A DNA stretch of 64,000 bases from positions 34,654 through 98,653 of the forward strand of contig NZ_NMTR01000002.1 in the NCBI RefSeq assembly GCF_002549775.1, in the 5' to 3' direction. Shown here piece after piece: positions 1-7,616 of the stretch. The stretch's first letter is position 1, and every line of letters begins with the position of its first letter. The position numbers and the translations under genes were made by a program. The notes under the pieces were generated by a model, which was not told the DNA's origin, made no database searches, and saw only the letters and a program-made list of their open reading frames with translations. This DNA comes from Faecalibacterium langellae. Its GTDB lineage: Bacteria > Bacillota > Clostridia > Oscillospirales > Ruminococcaceae.

Positions 1-137
1 TCAGAGTTATAATAGCCGTTCATCTTGGAGAAGTAGCGGATATATCCGGCGTATCGGTCAAGGACAGCTTGTATCGCTATGGGGTCGCCCTCATGTGCCT
101 TTATAATCGTGTCATAGGGGAGAAGTCGGTCACTCAT
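1..137 (-). CDS. Helix-turn-helix (HTH_16-like) ICE protein, 5' part only
   Basis: The frame starts with ATG at 137 and runs off the left edge, giving 45 residues that begin MSDRLLPYDTIIKAHEGDP. This opening is typical of the small helix-turn-helix proteins (Pfam HTH_16) found beside the sigma-like gene and upstream of xis-int in Tn916/Tn1549-type elements. The start codon overlaps the end of the sigma gene by 8 bp (ATGAGTGA), which suggests translational coupling. The DNA-binding part itself is not in the window, so the assignment rests on the N-terminus and its neighbour. Confidence 0.6.
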   Translation of the reverse strand, partial: MSDRLLPYDTIIKAHEGDPIAIQAVLDRYAGYIRYFSKMNGYYNS

Positions 138-573
138 GGGGCAGCACCTCCATTTCCTCTTTCAGCCGCTTCAAGGCAAGCTGGATATGCCGTCCGATTG
201 TGCTGCGTGTCCAGCCGCTTTGTTCTCCGATTTCTTTCTGCGTCAAGTGCTGGAAGTAATACAAAAAGATTTCCTCCTGCGTCTGTTCCGGAAGTCCGGC
301 AAGAGCCGCCGCAAGGGAGCAGCTATCTAAAAGTATCGTCTGACCTCGGACAGAAAACGGATATGTTTCGCCATAGTCTGGCACTTGAAAATACTCGTCC
401 GTGGTGCTTAGTGGGACAAACTTTTCCTCGGTCAAATATTCAAGGGAGATTTCCCGTTTCCACCTCGCTGCCAGCATACGGGCAGCGTCAAAGGACGCAT
501 GACGAATAACAATCCGGCAGTAGGTATCATGGGTATAGCGGATATGTTCTTGATAGGCTTCGTATTCAGTCAT
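130..573 (-). CDS. Sigma-70 family-like ICE regulator
   Basis: This 147-residue protein has a C-terminal region-4-like helix-turn-helix (about residues 90-140) with the signature LTQKEIGEQSGWTRSTIGRH followed by a basic helix, as in the small sigma-like proteins of Tn916-type elements. Regions 2 and 3 of a full sigma factor are missing, so it may act as a regulator rather than a true sigma factor. It overlaps the following HTH gene and probably shares its mRNA. A stable hairpin (605-631) and a larger inverted repeat (665-701) lie just upstream. In such elements this gene pair controls excision and transfer genes; that role is inferred from family knowledge. Confidence 0.75.
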   Translation of the reverse strand: MTEYEAYQEHIRYTHDTYCRIVIRHASFDAARMLAARWKREISLEYLTEEKFVPLSTTDEYFQVPDYGETYPFSVRGQTILLDSCSLAAALAGLPEQTQEEIFLYYFQHLTQKEIGEQSGWTRSTIGRHIQLALKRLKEEMEVLPHE

Positions 574-604
574 GTAAAATCCCCCTTTCTTCGATTATGG
601 GAAA

Positions 605-631
605 GGGCGGCAGCACTTTTTGCTGTCGCCC
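605..631 (-). terminator. Hairpin upstream of the sigma-like gene
   Basis: GGGCGACAGCA and TGCTGCCGCCC (minus-strand reading) form an 11-bp stem with one mismatch around an A-rich loop, followed by TTTCCC. It sits about 30 bp upstream of the sigma-like start, so it could be the terminator of upstream transcripts or an attenuator in the sigma leader. Confidence 0.5.
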
Positions 632-664
632 CTTGATTACCCACCAGCAAGGACAGTCGGGGCT

Positions 665-701
665 GTCAACGGTGGGCGTAGCCCATTTACTTGCCGTTGA
701 C
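665..701. repeat. Inverted repeat in the gap before the sigma-like gene
   Basis: GTCAACGG at 665-672 pairs with CCGTTGAC at 694-701, and a second small hairpin (TGGGC-GTA-GCCCA) lies inside. The 574-730 gap between the sigma gene and the DUF2812 gene holds only this structure and the hairpin at 605-631. It could be part of a structured leader RNA or a protein-binding site. Confidence 0.4.
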
Positions 702-730
702 TGGCTCGGCTGGATTTGCTATTTATATTA

Positions 731-1315
731 TCATTCTTGTGTTTTTGCTTCTTGTCTGTTGTGCATGATTTGTATTTGATATACAAGAACGGGAATCAGA
801 GAAATCAAAGCAAGCACACCAAAAACAATCGAATGATTTATAACTGCAAATATTGCAAACATAAGCAGTATCAACAACCATGGATTACGCAGATTTCTGT
901 AATAGTTTTCCTTGTCCTCATAGGAAGTATGAAGTTCAAACGGCTTTCCATCATTCTCTTTTTCTACAATCAACAATTCACGGTTGAAGGTTGTAGTGTT
1001 GGTCGCAATGCGTCCGCCTTTTTCAGCCCATGGACGCCAACGCACCTTACCGACAGAATAGTTAAGATTGATATTTTTGAAAAATACCTTATAGCCCATA
1101 TCTTCCAAAAAGAGGGAATAGTCTTTTGCATTCTCTTTCGATTTTTCTCCGATAAATTCTACACAGTATTTTACTTCATTAGGTTTACATTCTTCAAACT
1201 CATATAACATTTTCCCCGCTCGAATAAGACGATAGCCCTTCTCCGACATTTTATTCAGCCAATTCGCCTGTGCATTCAACAGACCACCAAAAAAATGATA
1301 ACATTTTTTTCTCAT
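731..1315 (-). CDS. DUF2812 family membrane protein
   Basis: This 194-residue protein has a soluble N-terminal domain (about 1-135, opening with RKKCYHFFGGLLNAQANWLNKMSEKG) typical of DUF2812, which is thought to respond to antimicrobial stress and is usually paired with a PadR regulator. Two hydrophobic helices follow (about 145-180) and a short charged tail. The start overlaps the PadR stop by 4 bp (ATGA), so the two genes are co-transcribed and coupled. The function of DUF2812 proteins is not established. The pair is most simply cargo of the mobile element. Confidence 0.75.
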   Translation of the reverse strand: MRKKCYHFFGGLLNAQANWLNKMSEKGYRLIRAGKMLYEFEECKPNEVKYCVEFIGEKSKENAKDYSLFLEDMGYKVFFKNINLNYSVGKVRWRPWAEKGGRIATNTTTFNRELLIVEKENDGKPFELHTSYEDKENYYRNLRNPWLLILLMFAIFAVINHSIVFGVLALISLIPVLVYQIQIMHNRQEAKTQE

Positions 1316-1635
1316 ACTGTACCTCCAATAATTCCACTTGCAACCTCTACAAGTTCATTAAGCCTTACAAGTTCTTTTTTCGCAACTTCTTTTCCCAGTG
1401 AGGTAATGATGTATTCTTTTTTTCTACCTTCACAATCTCCGCAAGGCTTAATCCATTTCTTTTCCTGCAAAGAGTTTAGCGCACCATACAAAGTGCCTGC
1501 TCCCAATGAAAGCCGCCCACCTGTTTTTTCTTCGATAAATTGCATGACAGCATATCCATGTTTTGGAGCATAGAGAGAAAGTAAAATGTAAAATGTCACT
1601 TCTGTAAGCGCACCACCTTTCATATTATCACGCAT
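1312..1635 (-). CDS. PadR family transcriptional regulator
   Basis: This 107-residue protein has the PadR winged-helix pattern: LTEVTFYILLSLYAPKHGYAV, then GTLYGALNSLQEKKWI in the wing region, then YIITSLGKEV. PadR proteins act as dimers that repress their own operon until a ligand binds. The gene begins with ATG at 1635 after the ribosome-binding site AAGGAGG and is followed with a 4-bp overlap by the DUF2812 gene. A strong promoter bracketed by a 9-bp inverted repeat lies directly upstream and is the likely autoregulatory operator. Confidence 0.88.
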   Translation of the reverse strand: MRDNMKGGALTEVTFYILLSLYAPKHGYAVMQFIEEKTGGRLSLGAGTLYGALNSLQEKKWIKPCGDCEGRKKEYIITSLGKEVAKKELVRLNELVEVASGIIGGTV

Positions 1636-1650
1636 TGTTTATCCTCCTTG

Positions 1651-1696
1651 TTACGGTTACTGTAATAAATATATCACTAACCGTAATAGAAGTCAA
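1651..1696 (-). promoter_or_regulatory. Promoter and palindromic operator of the padR-DUF2812 operon
   Basis: On the minus strand TTGACT (1696-1691) and TATATT (1673-1668) are separated by exactly 17 bp. The inverted repeat TTACGGTTA (1651-1659) / TAACCGTAA (1678-1686) has one arm in the spacer and the other just past the expected start site, so a bound dimer would block RNA polymerase. Confidence 0.75.
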
Positions 1697-1812
1697 CAGC
1701 GTTCAAAGAAATTTGGAAATATGAAAATGAAGCAGCAACATCTTGGTGTTACTGCTCCATTCTTATACGGTATAGCGGTAGCCTTGGCTGCCTTTGTCTT
1801 GTTTTAGCTTCT

Positions 1813-1953
1813 TTACCGCACATGAGCATTTGCGGAGGGGTTATCGCCGCCGTAACCCTCCATCAGGTTGACGGCACCCCACACGCCCAGACCGGCACCC
1901 AATGCCACAACCAGAGTCTTCAGAACGTCCACTGCGCTGTTAAAGAATTCCAT
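1813..1953 (-). pseudogene. Truncated Maff2 family protein
   Basis: Translation from ATG at 1953 (ribosome-binding site AAAGGAG) gives a 46-residue peptide starting MEFFNSAVDVLKTLVVALGA and then GVWGAVNLMEGYGGDNP, the well-known N-terminus of Maff2 proteins, which follow traG in Tn1549-like ICEs. From memory, full-length members are about 70 residues with a second hydrophobic helix after the GGDNP turn. Here the frame instead ends in SANAHVR. The break lies near 1830 and marks a deletion or insertion boundary; the T4SS genes expected next are absent. Confidence 0.7.
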
Positions 1954-2090
1954 AGAAAAATCTCCTTTGTTTTGAAAAAGTGACCCTGCACACACCTGAA
2001 ATCCGTTTGCAAAAAGCCGAAAACCACGGCGAAGGCTGATTTTCCGGTGTACCTGTTGGGTCAATGGGTAAAAAATAACCGCTCGTCTTA

Positions 2091-2339
2091 TCAGGCGGGC
2101 GGGAGTGAATCAGCATCCACCATGATGAAGGTATCATCCGGGTGGATTTTTTCTTTTCGATTCAAGAACTTCTCGATATCGAGGGCGTTCTTGGGGTCAT
2201 AATCGGAGGTGTACTTATAGTTCGGGTGCTGGGTCAGGTCGTACTTGTCGCTCAAAAACGGGCGCACACCCCGCAGTTGCAGGATGCACTTGCCGCCATC
2301 CAGCACCGCCAGTTCATCCCGGCTCATAAGTTCTTTGCC
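2091..2339 (-). pseudogene. traG: TraG/VirD4 coupling protein, C-terminal fragment
   Basis: The minus-strand frame from 2339 reads GKELMSRDELAVLDGGKCI and continues to a stop at 2091, giving 82 codons. This is the C-terminal end of the ICE coupling ATPase, including the typical DPKNALDIEKFLNRKEKI region. The N-terminal 507 codons lie at 15483-17003. Joining the two at the shared GGC codon restores a protein of about 588 residues, the usual length. The gene was therefore split by insertion of the 13.1 kb element between 2340 and 15482. Confidence 0.85.
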
Positions 2340-2362
2340 ACAATGTCAAGTGGTAAATTCAA

Positions 2363-2414
2363 AAAAGGACAAGCACTATCAAAGAAAGCAGTCTTTCATA
2401 GTGCTTGTCCTTTT
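2363..2414. terminator. Strong bidirectional terminator at the IME left end
   Basis: AAAAGGACAAGCACTAT pairs with ATAGTGCTTGTCCTTTT over 17 bp. The loop contains a smaller AAAGA/TCTTT stem, and T-rich tracts flank the structure on both strands. It would insulate the cargo operon from traG transcription. Confidence 0.75.
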
Positions 2415-2433
2415 CTTATTCATGTTTTCTGCC

Positions 2434-2462
2434 TTGCATTGTTCGAAACGCAGAACTATAAT
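2434..2462 (+). promoter_or_regulatory. Promoter of the HTH-RR-HK-ABC cargo operon
   Basis: TTGCAT (2434-2439) and TATAAT (2457-2462) are separated by 17 bp, and the first gene starts at 2483 after the ribosome-binding site GGAGGTG. Confidence 0.75.
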
Positions 2463-2482
2463 ATACTCGATGGAGGTGCGAA

Positions 2483-2671
2483 ATGGATTATATGACATTG
2501 AAAGAGGCCGCTGAGAAATGGAGCGTGTCACCTCGTAGGGTAAATTATTATTGCGCTGGTGGTCGTATCCCCAGCGCTGTAAAGATGGCCGGTGTTTGGC
2601 TGATTCCCAAAACTGCGGAAAAGCCGATTGATGGCCGGACGAAACAGGGAAAGGAACAGAAGCATGAGTAA
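2483..2671 (+). CDS. Small helix-turn-helix DNA-binding protein
   Basis: This 62-residue protein opens MDYMTLKEAAEKWSVSPRRV and continues NYYCAGGRIPSAVKMAGVWLIP, the winged-helix pattern shared by excisionase-like and MerR-like small DNA-binding proteins. It is the first gene after the cargo promoter. Its end overlaps the response-regulator start (ATGAGTAA), so it is probably translated with it. It could regulate the operon or act in excision of the element. The family places it as a DNA-binding protein, but the target is unknown. Confidence 0.7.
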   Translation: MDYMTLKEAAEKWSVSPRRVNYYCAGGRIPSAVKMAGVWLIPKTAEKPIDGRTKQGKEQKHE

Positions 2672-3350
2672 GATATTACTTTTGGAAGATGATTTGAGCC
2701 TGATCAACGGGCTTTCCTTTGCGTTCAAGAAGCAGGGATTTGAATTGAATATTGCCAGAACGTTGAAAGAAGCGGATGCGCTGTGGGCGGATGGCAGGTA
2801 TGATTTGTTGGTACTGGATGTATCCCTGCCGGACGGCACCGGCTTTGAATTTTGCAAACGGGTGCGGCAGGTTTCCAAGGTGCCGATCATCTTTCTGACC
2901 GCTTCGGACGAAGAAACGAGTATCATTATGGGGCTGGATATGGGCGGCGACGACTATATCACCAAGCCCTTCAAGCTTGGAGTCCTGGTTTCACGGGTCA
3001 ATGCCCTGCTTCGCCGTGCAAAGGATTTCAGCGCAACGGACACAGAACTGCAATCGAACGGAATCAAGGTTCTTTTGCTGCAGGGTCAGGCTTTCAAAAA
3101 TGGGGAGCTGTTGGATTTGACCGCTGCTGAATACAAGCTGCTGTGCCTGTTTATGCGAAACCCCAATACGGTGCTTACCAAGGAGCAGATATTAGATAAA
3201 CTGTGGGACTGCGACGGAAATTATATCGACAGCAGCACCCTCACCGTGTATATGCGGCGGCTTCGCATGAAGATTGAGGATAACCCCAGTGACCCGCAGA
3301 TGCTCCTGACCGTCCGTCGCATGGGCTATAAATGGAATGTAGTAGGGTGA
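2664..3350 (+). CDS. OmpR/PhoB family response regulator
   Basis: The start is ATG at 2664 (MSKILLLEDD), giving 228 residues. The receiver domain (about 1-115) has the acidic pair at 9-10, the phospho-acceptor Asp52 in LLVLDVSLPDGTG, the Thr of FLTAS and the Lys of ITKPF. A winged-helix DNA-binding domain (about 130-225) ends in RRMGYKWNV. The gene is followed 8 bp later by its histidine kinase and then by an ABC transporter, an arrangement that in Firmicutes usually senses and exports peptide antibiotics. That drug role is inference. It most likely controls the downstream ABC genes and perhaps its own promoter. Confidence 0.9.
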   Translation: MSKILLLEDDLSLINGLSFAFKKQGFELNIARTLKEADALWADGRYDLLVLDVSLPDGTGFEFCKRVRQVSKVPIIFLTASDEETSIIMGLDMGGDDYITKPFKLGVLVSRVNALLRRAKDFSATDTELQSNGIKVLLLQGQAFKNGELLDLTAAEYKLLCLFMRNPNTVLTKEQILDKLWDCDGNYIDSSTLTVYMRRLRMKIEDNPSDPQMLLTVRRMGYKWNVVG

Positions 3351-3358
3351 GGCAGCCT

Positions 3359-4396
3359 ATGAAAATACTTGCAAATAAGGATATCAGAAATCTGTTTCTT
3401 GCGGTATCGGTTATCTGGGCAGCATCCCTCCTGCTGGCACAGGGCTTTTTATGGCTGCGCTATCAAAGGCTTTCTTTGTGCCTGCTGCTTATTTTTTTGT
3501 TGGCAGCGGCGGCTATATGGGTGGTTTGCTGCTCCTATTTCAAAAAGCAGAATAAGATCATGGAACAGGCGGTATCCCAGATCAATGTGTATCTTGACGG
3601 GGATAGCAACGCACGTATTGAATGCGACAGTGAGGGGGAGCTATATCGGCTGTTCCATTCCGTCAATTCCCTGGCGGCGGTTTTGAACGCCCACGCAGAT
3701 AACGAGCTTCGGGAAAAGGAATTTTTGAAAAATACGATCTCCGATATTTCCCACCAGCTGAAAACACCGCTGGCGGCACTGAATATTTATAATGGCCTGC
3801 TTCAGGAGGAAGATATAGAAGCGTCCTCCGTAAAAGAATTCGCCGGCCTGTCCGAACAGGAGCTTGACCGCATTGAAACGCTGGTACAGAGCCTGCTCAA
3901 GATCACCAAGCTGGACGCCGGTTCTGTCATACTGGAAAAGGCGACCGAGAATGTGGCGGATATGCTGCGGGACGTTGAGCTGCATTTCGCATACCGGGCC
4001 AAACAGGAGCAGAAAGAACTTATCCTGTCCGGTTCGGAGGAGGTCTCCCTATTCTGCGACCGTGACTGGCTGACAGAGGCCATCGACAACATCGTGAAAA
4101 ACGCCCTCGACCATACGGAGAGCGGCGACACGGTTCATATTACATGGAAAGCTCTGCCCAACGCCGTTCAGATCGCCGTAAAGGACAACGGCTGTGGCAT
4201 CCATCCGGAGGATCTGCACCATATTTTCAAGCGGTTCTACCGCAGCCGCTTTTCCCAGGACAAGCAGGGCATCGGGCTGGGCCTGCCGCTGGCAAAGACC
4301 ATTGTGGAAGCCCATAGCGGCACGATTGAGGTGGACAGTGAACTTGGAAAAGGCACGACCTTCACCATGAATTTTTTAATTCCTACAAAATTGTAG
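3359..4396 (+). CDS. Sensor histidine kinase
   Basis: The start chosen is ATG at 3359 (MKILANKDIRN), 8 bp after the regulator stop, giving 345 residues. Two closely spaced transmembrane helices (about 12-32 and 38-58) leave almost no extracellular loop, as in intramembrane-sensing kinases that rely on a partner ABC transporter. A HAMP-like stretch precedes the H-box DISHQLKTPLAAL. The catalytic domain has the N-box NIVKNALDH, the G1 box DNGCGI and the G2 box GIGLGL. It should phosphorylate the adjacent response regulator. Confidence 0.9.
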   Translation: MKILANKDIRNLFLAVSVIWAASLLLAQGFLWLRYQRLSLCLLLIFLLAAAAIWVVCCSYFKKQNKIMEQAVSQINVYLDGDSNARIECDSEGELYRLFHSVNSLAAVLNAHADNELREKEFLKNTISDISHQLKTPLAALNIYNGLLQEEDIEASSVKEFAGLSEQELDRIETLVQSLLKITKLDAGSVILEKATENVADMLRDVELHFAYRAKQEQKELILSGSEEVSLFCDRDWLTEAIDNIVKNALDHTESGDTVHITWKALPNAVQIAVKDNGCGIHPEDLHHIFKRFYRSRFSQDKQGIGLGLPLAKTIVEAHSGTIEVDSELGKGTTFTMNFLIPTKL

Positions 4397-4506
4397 GCTG
4401 AGTGTAGGGTTACAGTAATATTTCGGTGCTATCCTTTCCTCATAGGCAGGAAAAACAAAAGCAGCCCGCCTATTTCGCAAAACATGAAGAAAGAGGTATA
4501 TGCACG

Positions 4507-5190
4507 ATGAATTTATTAGAGGTCAAAAACATTTGTAAGACCTATGGCAGCGGAGAAACCGCAGTCAAGGCTTTGAAGGATGTCAGTTTTTCCGTTCCCA
4601 AGGGGGAATATGTGGCCGTCGTGGGGGAATCCGGTTCCGGCAAAAGTACGCTGCTGAACATGATCGGCGCGCTGGACACGCCCACGACCGGCAAGGTGCT
4701 GATCGACGGTAAGGACATTTTTGCCATGGACGAGCGCAAGCTGACGGTATTCCGCCGCAGGAACATTGGCTTTATCTTTCAGGCGTTTAACCTTGTGCCG
4801 GAGTTAACGGTGGAGCAGAACATCATCTTCCCGGTGCTGCTGGACTACCAGAAGCCGGATAAGAAATATCTGGAAGAACTTCTTGCGGTACTGAACCTGA
4901 AAGAGCGCCGGAACCATCTGCCCAGCCAGCTCTCCGGCGGACAGCAGCAGCGTGTGGCGATTGGCCGTGCGCTCATTACCCGGCCAGCCCTGATCCTGGC
5001 TGACGAGCCGACCGGCAATCTGGACACCCAGAACAGCAGCGAGGTCATTGCCCTGCTGAAAGAAGCATCCAAAAAGTATGAGCAGACGATTATTATGATT
5101 ACCCACAACCGTAGTATCGCGCAAACGGCTGACCGGGTATTGCAGGTATCGGACGGTAACCTCACCGATTTTGGGAGGTGCCGGGAATGA
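4507..5190 (+). CDS. ABC transporter ATP-binding protein (MacB/LolD type)
   Basis: The start is ATG at 4507 ([17 protein letters not shown]), giving 227 residues. All ATPase motifs are present: Walker [11 protein letters not shown]-loop [11 protein letters not shown], signature [15 protein letters not shown], Walker B LILADEP and the H-loop ITHNR. The sequence is closest in character to the MacB/LolD/BceA group that works with FtsX-type permeases. Its stop overlaps the permease start by 4 bp. A 110-bp gap with no clear terminator separates it from the kinase, so it may be read through from the cargo promoter. The substrate is not evident. Confidence 0.92.
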   Translation: MNLLEVKNICKTYGSGETAVKALKDVSFSVPKGEYVAVVGESGSGKSTLLNMIGALDTPTTGKVLIDGKDIFAMDERKLTVFRRRNIGFIFQAFNLVPELTVEQNIIFPVLLDYQKPDKKYLEELLAVLNLKERRNHLPSQLSGGQQQRVAIGRALITRPALILADEPTGNLDTQNSSEVIALLKEASKKYEQTIIMITHNRSIAQTADRVLQVSDGNLTDFGRCRE

Positions 5191-7520
5191 AAAGCTATTT
5201 AAGCCTTGTGCCGATCTCTGCAAAGGTGCGGAAACGGCAGAATCGGATGACCATTCTGTGTGTCATTATTTCGATATTTCTGGTGACAGCAATTTTTAGC
5301 GTGGCGGATATGATGATTCGAACCCAAAGCGACCGAATGACCGGCAAAAACGGAAGTTGGCACATAGAGTTGGACGGCATTTCTCAAGAAACAGCCCTGA
5401 AAATTGCGGAGCGGGATGATGTGGTTTCGATTGGTGCAGTTACGATATTTAACCCGGACGGAGAACTGCCCTACCGCATGGACGGAAAAAGGGTTGTACT
5501 TTATGGTATTGATGAATCCTATCTGACAATGAATTCAACTGGTGCCGCCGAAGGACGCTTTCCGCAGGGAATGGGCGAAATCATGCTCAGCAGCAATGCA
5601 GCGCGTGTCCTTCAAGTTGCAGTTGGGGACACTGTTACACTACGTACGCCGTCCGGAGACTGGGATTTTACAGTGTCCGGTTTGGGCGGTGTGGAGGAAA
5701 GCTACTATTCCGGGCAATATTCTTTGATGGATGCCTACCTGCCGCGCACAGCATTTGCAGCGCTGATGGAGCAGAACAACGTCCATAATCTTCAAACGTC
5801 ATATTATGTCCAGTTTACCAGCGCGTCTAAGGCAGCTAAAGCAATCCCGGAACTGACGGCACAGCATAACCTGCCGGAAAATGCTGTCTCAGAAAACACC
5901 GGTGTGATGGCTATCGCCGGACAAAGCGATAGCAGCGCCGCAAAAAATGTTTACAGCCTTGCCGCAGTTCTGTTTGTGCTGGTTCTTCTGGCAGGTGTAC
6001 TGATGATCTCCGGCAGCATGAACAGCAATCTGGCACAACGAATCCAGTTCTTCGGAATGATGCGCTGTATCGGCATGAGCAAATCTCAAATTATCCGATT
6101 TGTCCGTTTAGAAGCGCTTAACTGGTGCAAAACGGCTGTGCCCGTAGGCGTTCTGCTTGGCACACTTGCCAGCTGGAGCATTTGCGCGGCGCTGCATTAT
6201 GGCATCGGTGGCGAGTTTTCCACAACACCGGTTTTTCAAATCAGTCCTGTAGGTTTAGTCAGTGGCATCGTGGTCGGTATCGTGACCGTCCTGCTGGCGG
6301 CAGAGTCACCGGCGCGACGGGCGGCACGGGTCTCACCTGTGGCGGCGGTCTCCGGCACGGGAGAGAATCTTTCCGCTTCGCGTCATGCTTCAAACTATAG
6401 CTTTGGAAAAATCGAGTTGTCGTTGGGAGCCCATCACGCCATTGCCGGTAAAAAGAACCTGTTTTTAATGACATCTTCTTTTGCACTCAGTATTGTTTTG
6501 GTGCTCTGCTTTTCTGTACTGCTTAAATTTGCCGGCTTGCTTTTGCCCGGTCAAGCTCCGTGGCAGCCGGATATTCTCTTGAACGGGTACGGAAACGAAC
6601 AGGTATTGTCCCGCAGTATGGCAGAACAGCTGCGTGCGATTCCGGGTGTTGGGTATGTCTGGGGCGCAACCGGTCTTACCAACACTCCTGCCAGCAGTCC
6701 GCAGAAAGAGGTAGAGCATGTGGTGCTGGGTTCCTACGATGATTTTATGATGGAAAAAAGCAGGGATCTCGTTGTAGCAGGCAGGATGGCCGATCAGGCA
6801 GCCAGCAGCAACGAAGTCATGACGATCTATAATAAAAACAACCCGTTGAAGGTTGGAGATACCGTTTATATAAGCGGAAGATACCTTACCATTGTGGGGG
6901 CTTTTTCGGAGGGAATGTTCCCGGATGATGTTACAGTCATCTGCCCACAGGCGCTATTTGACCGTCTGGTCGGAGCGCAGAACTATAATATGATCGGCGT
7001 TTTGCTGAACGATTCAGCAACAGAGCAGACTGTAATGCAAATTGCCCACCTTGCAACAGACGAGATCATTGTATCGGATGTGCGAGAGCGTAATTCGCAG
7101 GAAGCTGCTACCTATCTGGCTTCCAGAATTGTCGTATATGGTTTTCTGGCGATTATTGGACTGATTTCTCTTTTTAACATTGTCAACAGCATTTCGATGA
7201 GCGTTTCTGCCCGTACAAAGCAGTATGGCGTCATGCGTGCAATTGGAATGGATGGCAGTCAGCTTACTCGGATGGTTGCTGCGGAAGCCTTTACCTATGC
7301 TGTTTCCGGGCTGATTGTCGGCTGTATTGCCGGTCTGCTGCTGAGCCGTATGCTGTACGCTCGACTCATTACACGCTATTTTGGCATGACATGGCATCTG
7401 CCAGGAATGACGCTCTGCCTTATCATTCTATTCGTATTTGCTGCCGCAGCTCTTGCGGTTCATGCCCCAGCGAAGCGGATTCGAAACATGGCAATTACTG
7501 AAACAATCAATGAATTATAA
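5187..7520 (+). CDS. FtsX-type ABC transporter permease
   Basis: The ATG at 5187 overlaps the ATPase stop (ATGA) and follows GGGAGGTG; a GTG at 5178 would add only three residues. The 777-residue protein has two repeated modules, each with one leading helix, a large extracytoplasmic domain and three further helices: about 28-48 then 260-390, and about 430-455 then 650-765. Each module carries an FtsX motif ([15 protein letters not shown] and [15 protein letters not shown]). Eight helices, not ten, and duplicated FtsX domains distinguish it from BceB. It probably moves a hydrophobic or peptide compound, possibly an antimicrobial. Confidence 0.88.
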   Translation: MKSYLSLVPISAKVRKRQNRMTILCVIISIFLVTAIFSVADMMIRTQSDRMTGKNGSWHIELDGISQETALKIAERDDVVSIGAVTIFNPDGELPYRMDGKRVVLYGIDESYLTMNSTGAAEGRFPQGMGEIMLSSNAARVLQVAVGDTVTLRTPSGDWDFTVSGLGGVEESYYSGQYSLMDAYLPRTAFAALMEQNNVHNLQTSYYVQFTSASKAAKAIPELTAQHNLPENAVSENTGVMAIAGQSDSSAAKNVYSLAAVLFVLVLLAGVLMISGSMNSNLAQRIQFFGMMRCIGMSKSQIIRFVRLEALNWCKTAVPVGVLLGTLASWSICAALHYGIGGEFSTTPVFQISPVGLVSGIVVGIVTVLLAAESPARRAARVSPVAAVSGTGENLSASRHASNYSFGKIELSLGAHHAIAGKKNLFLMTSSFALSIVLVLCFSVLLKFAGLLLPGQAPWQPDILLNGYGNEQVLSRSMAEQLRAIPGVGYVWGATGLTNTPASSPQKEVEHVVLGSYDDFMMEKSRDLVVAGRMADQAASSNEVMTIYNKNNPLKVGDTVYISGRYLTIVGAFSEGMFPDDVTVICPQALFDRLVGAQNYNMIGVLLNDSATEQTVMQIAHLATDEIIVSDVRERNSQEAATYLASRIVVYGFLAIIGLISLFNIVNSISMSVSARTKQYGVMRAIGMDGSQLTRMVAAEAFTYAVSGLIVGCIAGLLLSRMLYARLITRYFGMTWHLPGMTLCLIILFVFAAAALAVHAPAKRIRNMAITETINEL

Positions 7521-7577
7521 TTGCAATCCACTTTGGAAAATTTAATGTAACATCTGCCGGACGACGGCAAAGAAAAA

Positions 7578-7610
7578 ATCCCCATCCCTCATTGATTGAG
7601 AGATGGGGAT
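7578..7610 (-). terminator. Terminator after the serine recombinase gene
   Basis: ATCCCCATC and GATGGGGAT form the stem. On the minus strand it is followed by a U-run (A-rich 7573-7578 on the plus strand), seven bases past the recombinase stop. Confidence 0.8.
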
Positions 7611-7616
7611 CACTGA

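Noticed and set aside
1720..1806. A 28-codon plus-strand frame (MKMKQQHLGVTAPFLYGIAV) ending in a hydrophobic tail
   Set aside because: It looks like the C-terminal helix of a larger membrane protein but has no ribosome-binding site and no recognisable upstream part; most likely debris at an element junction.
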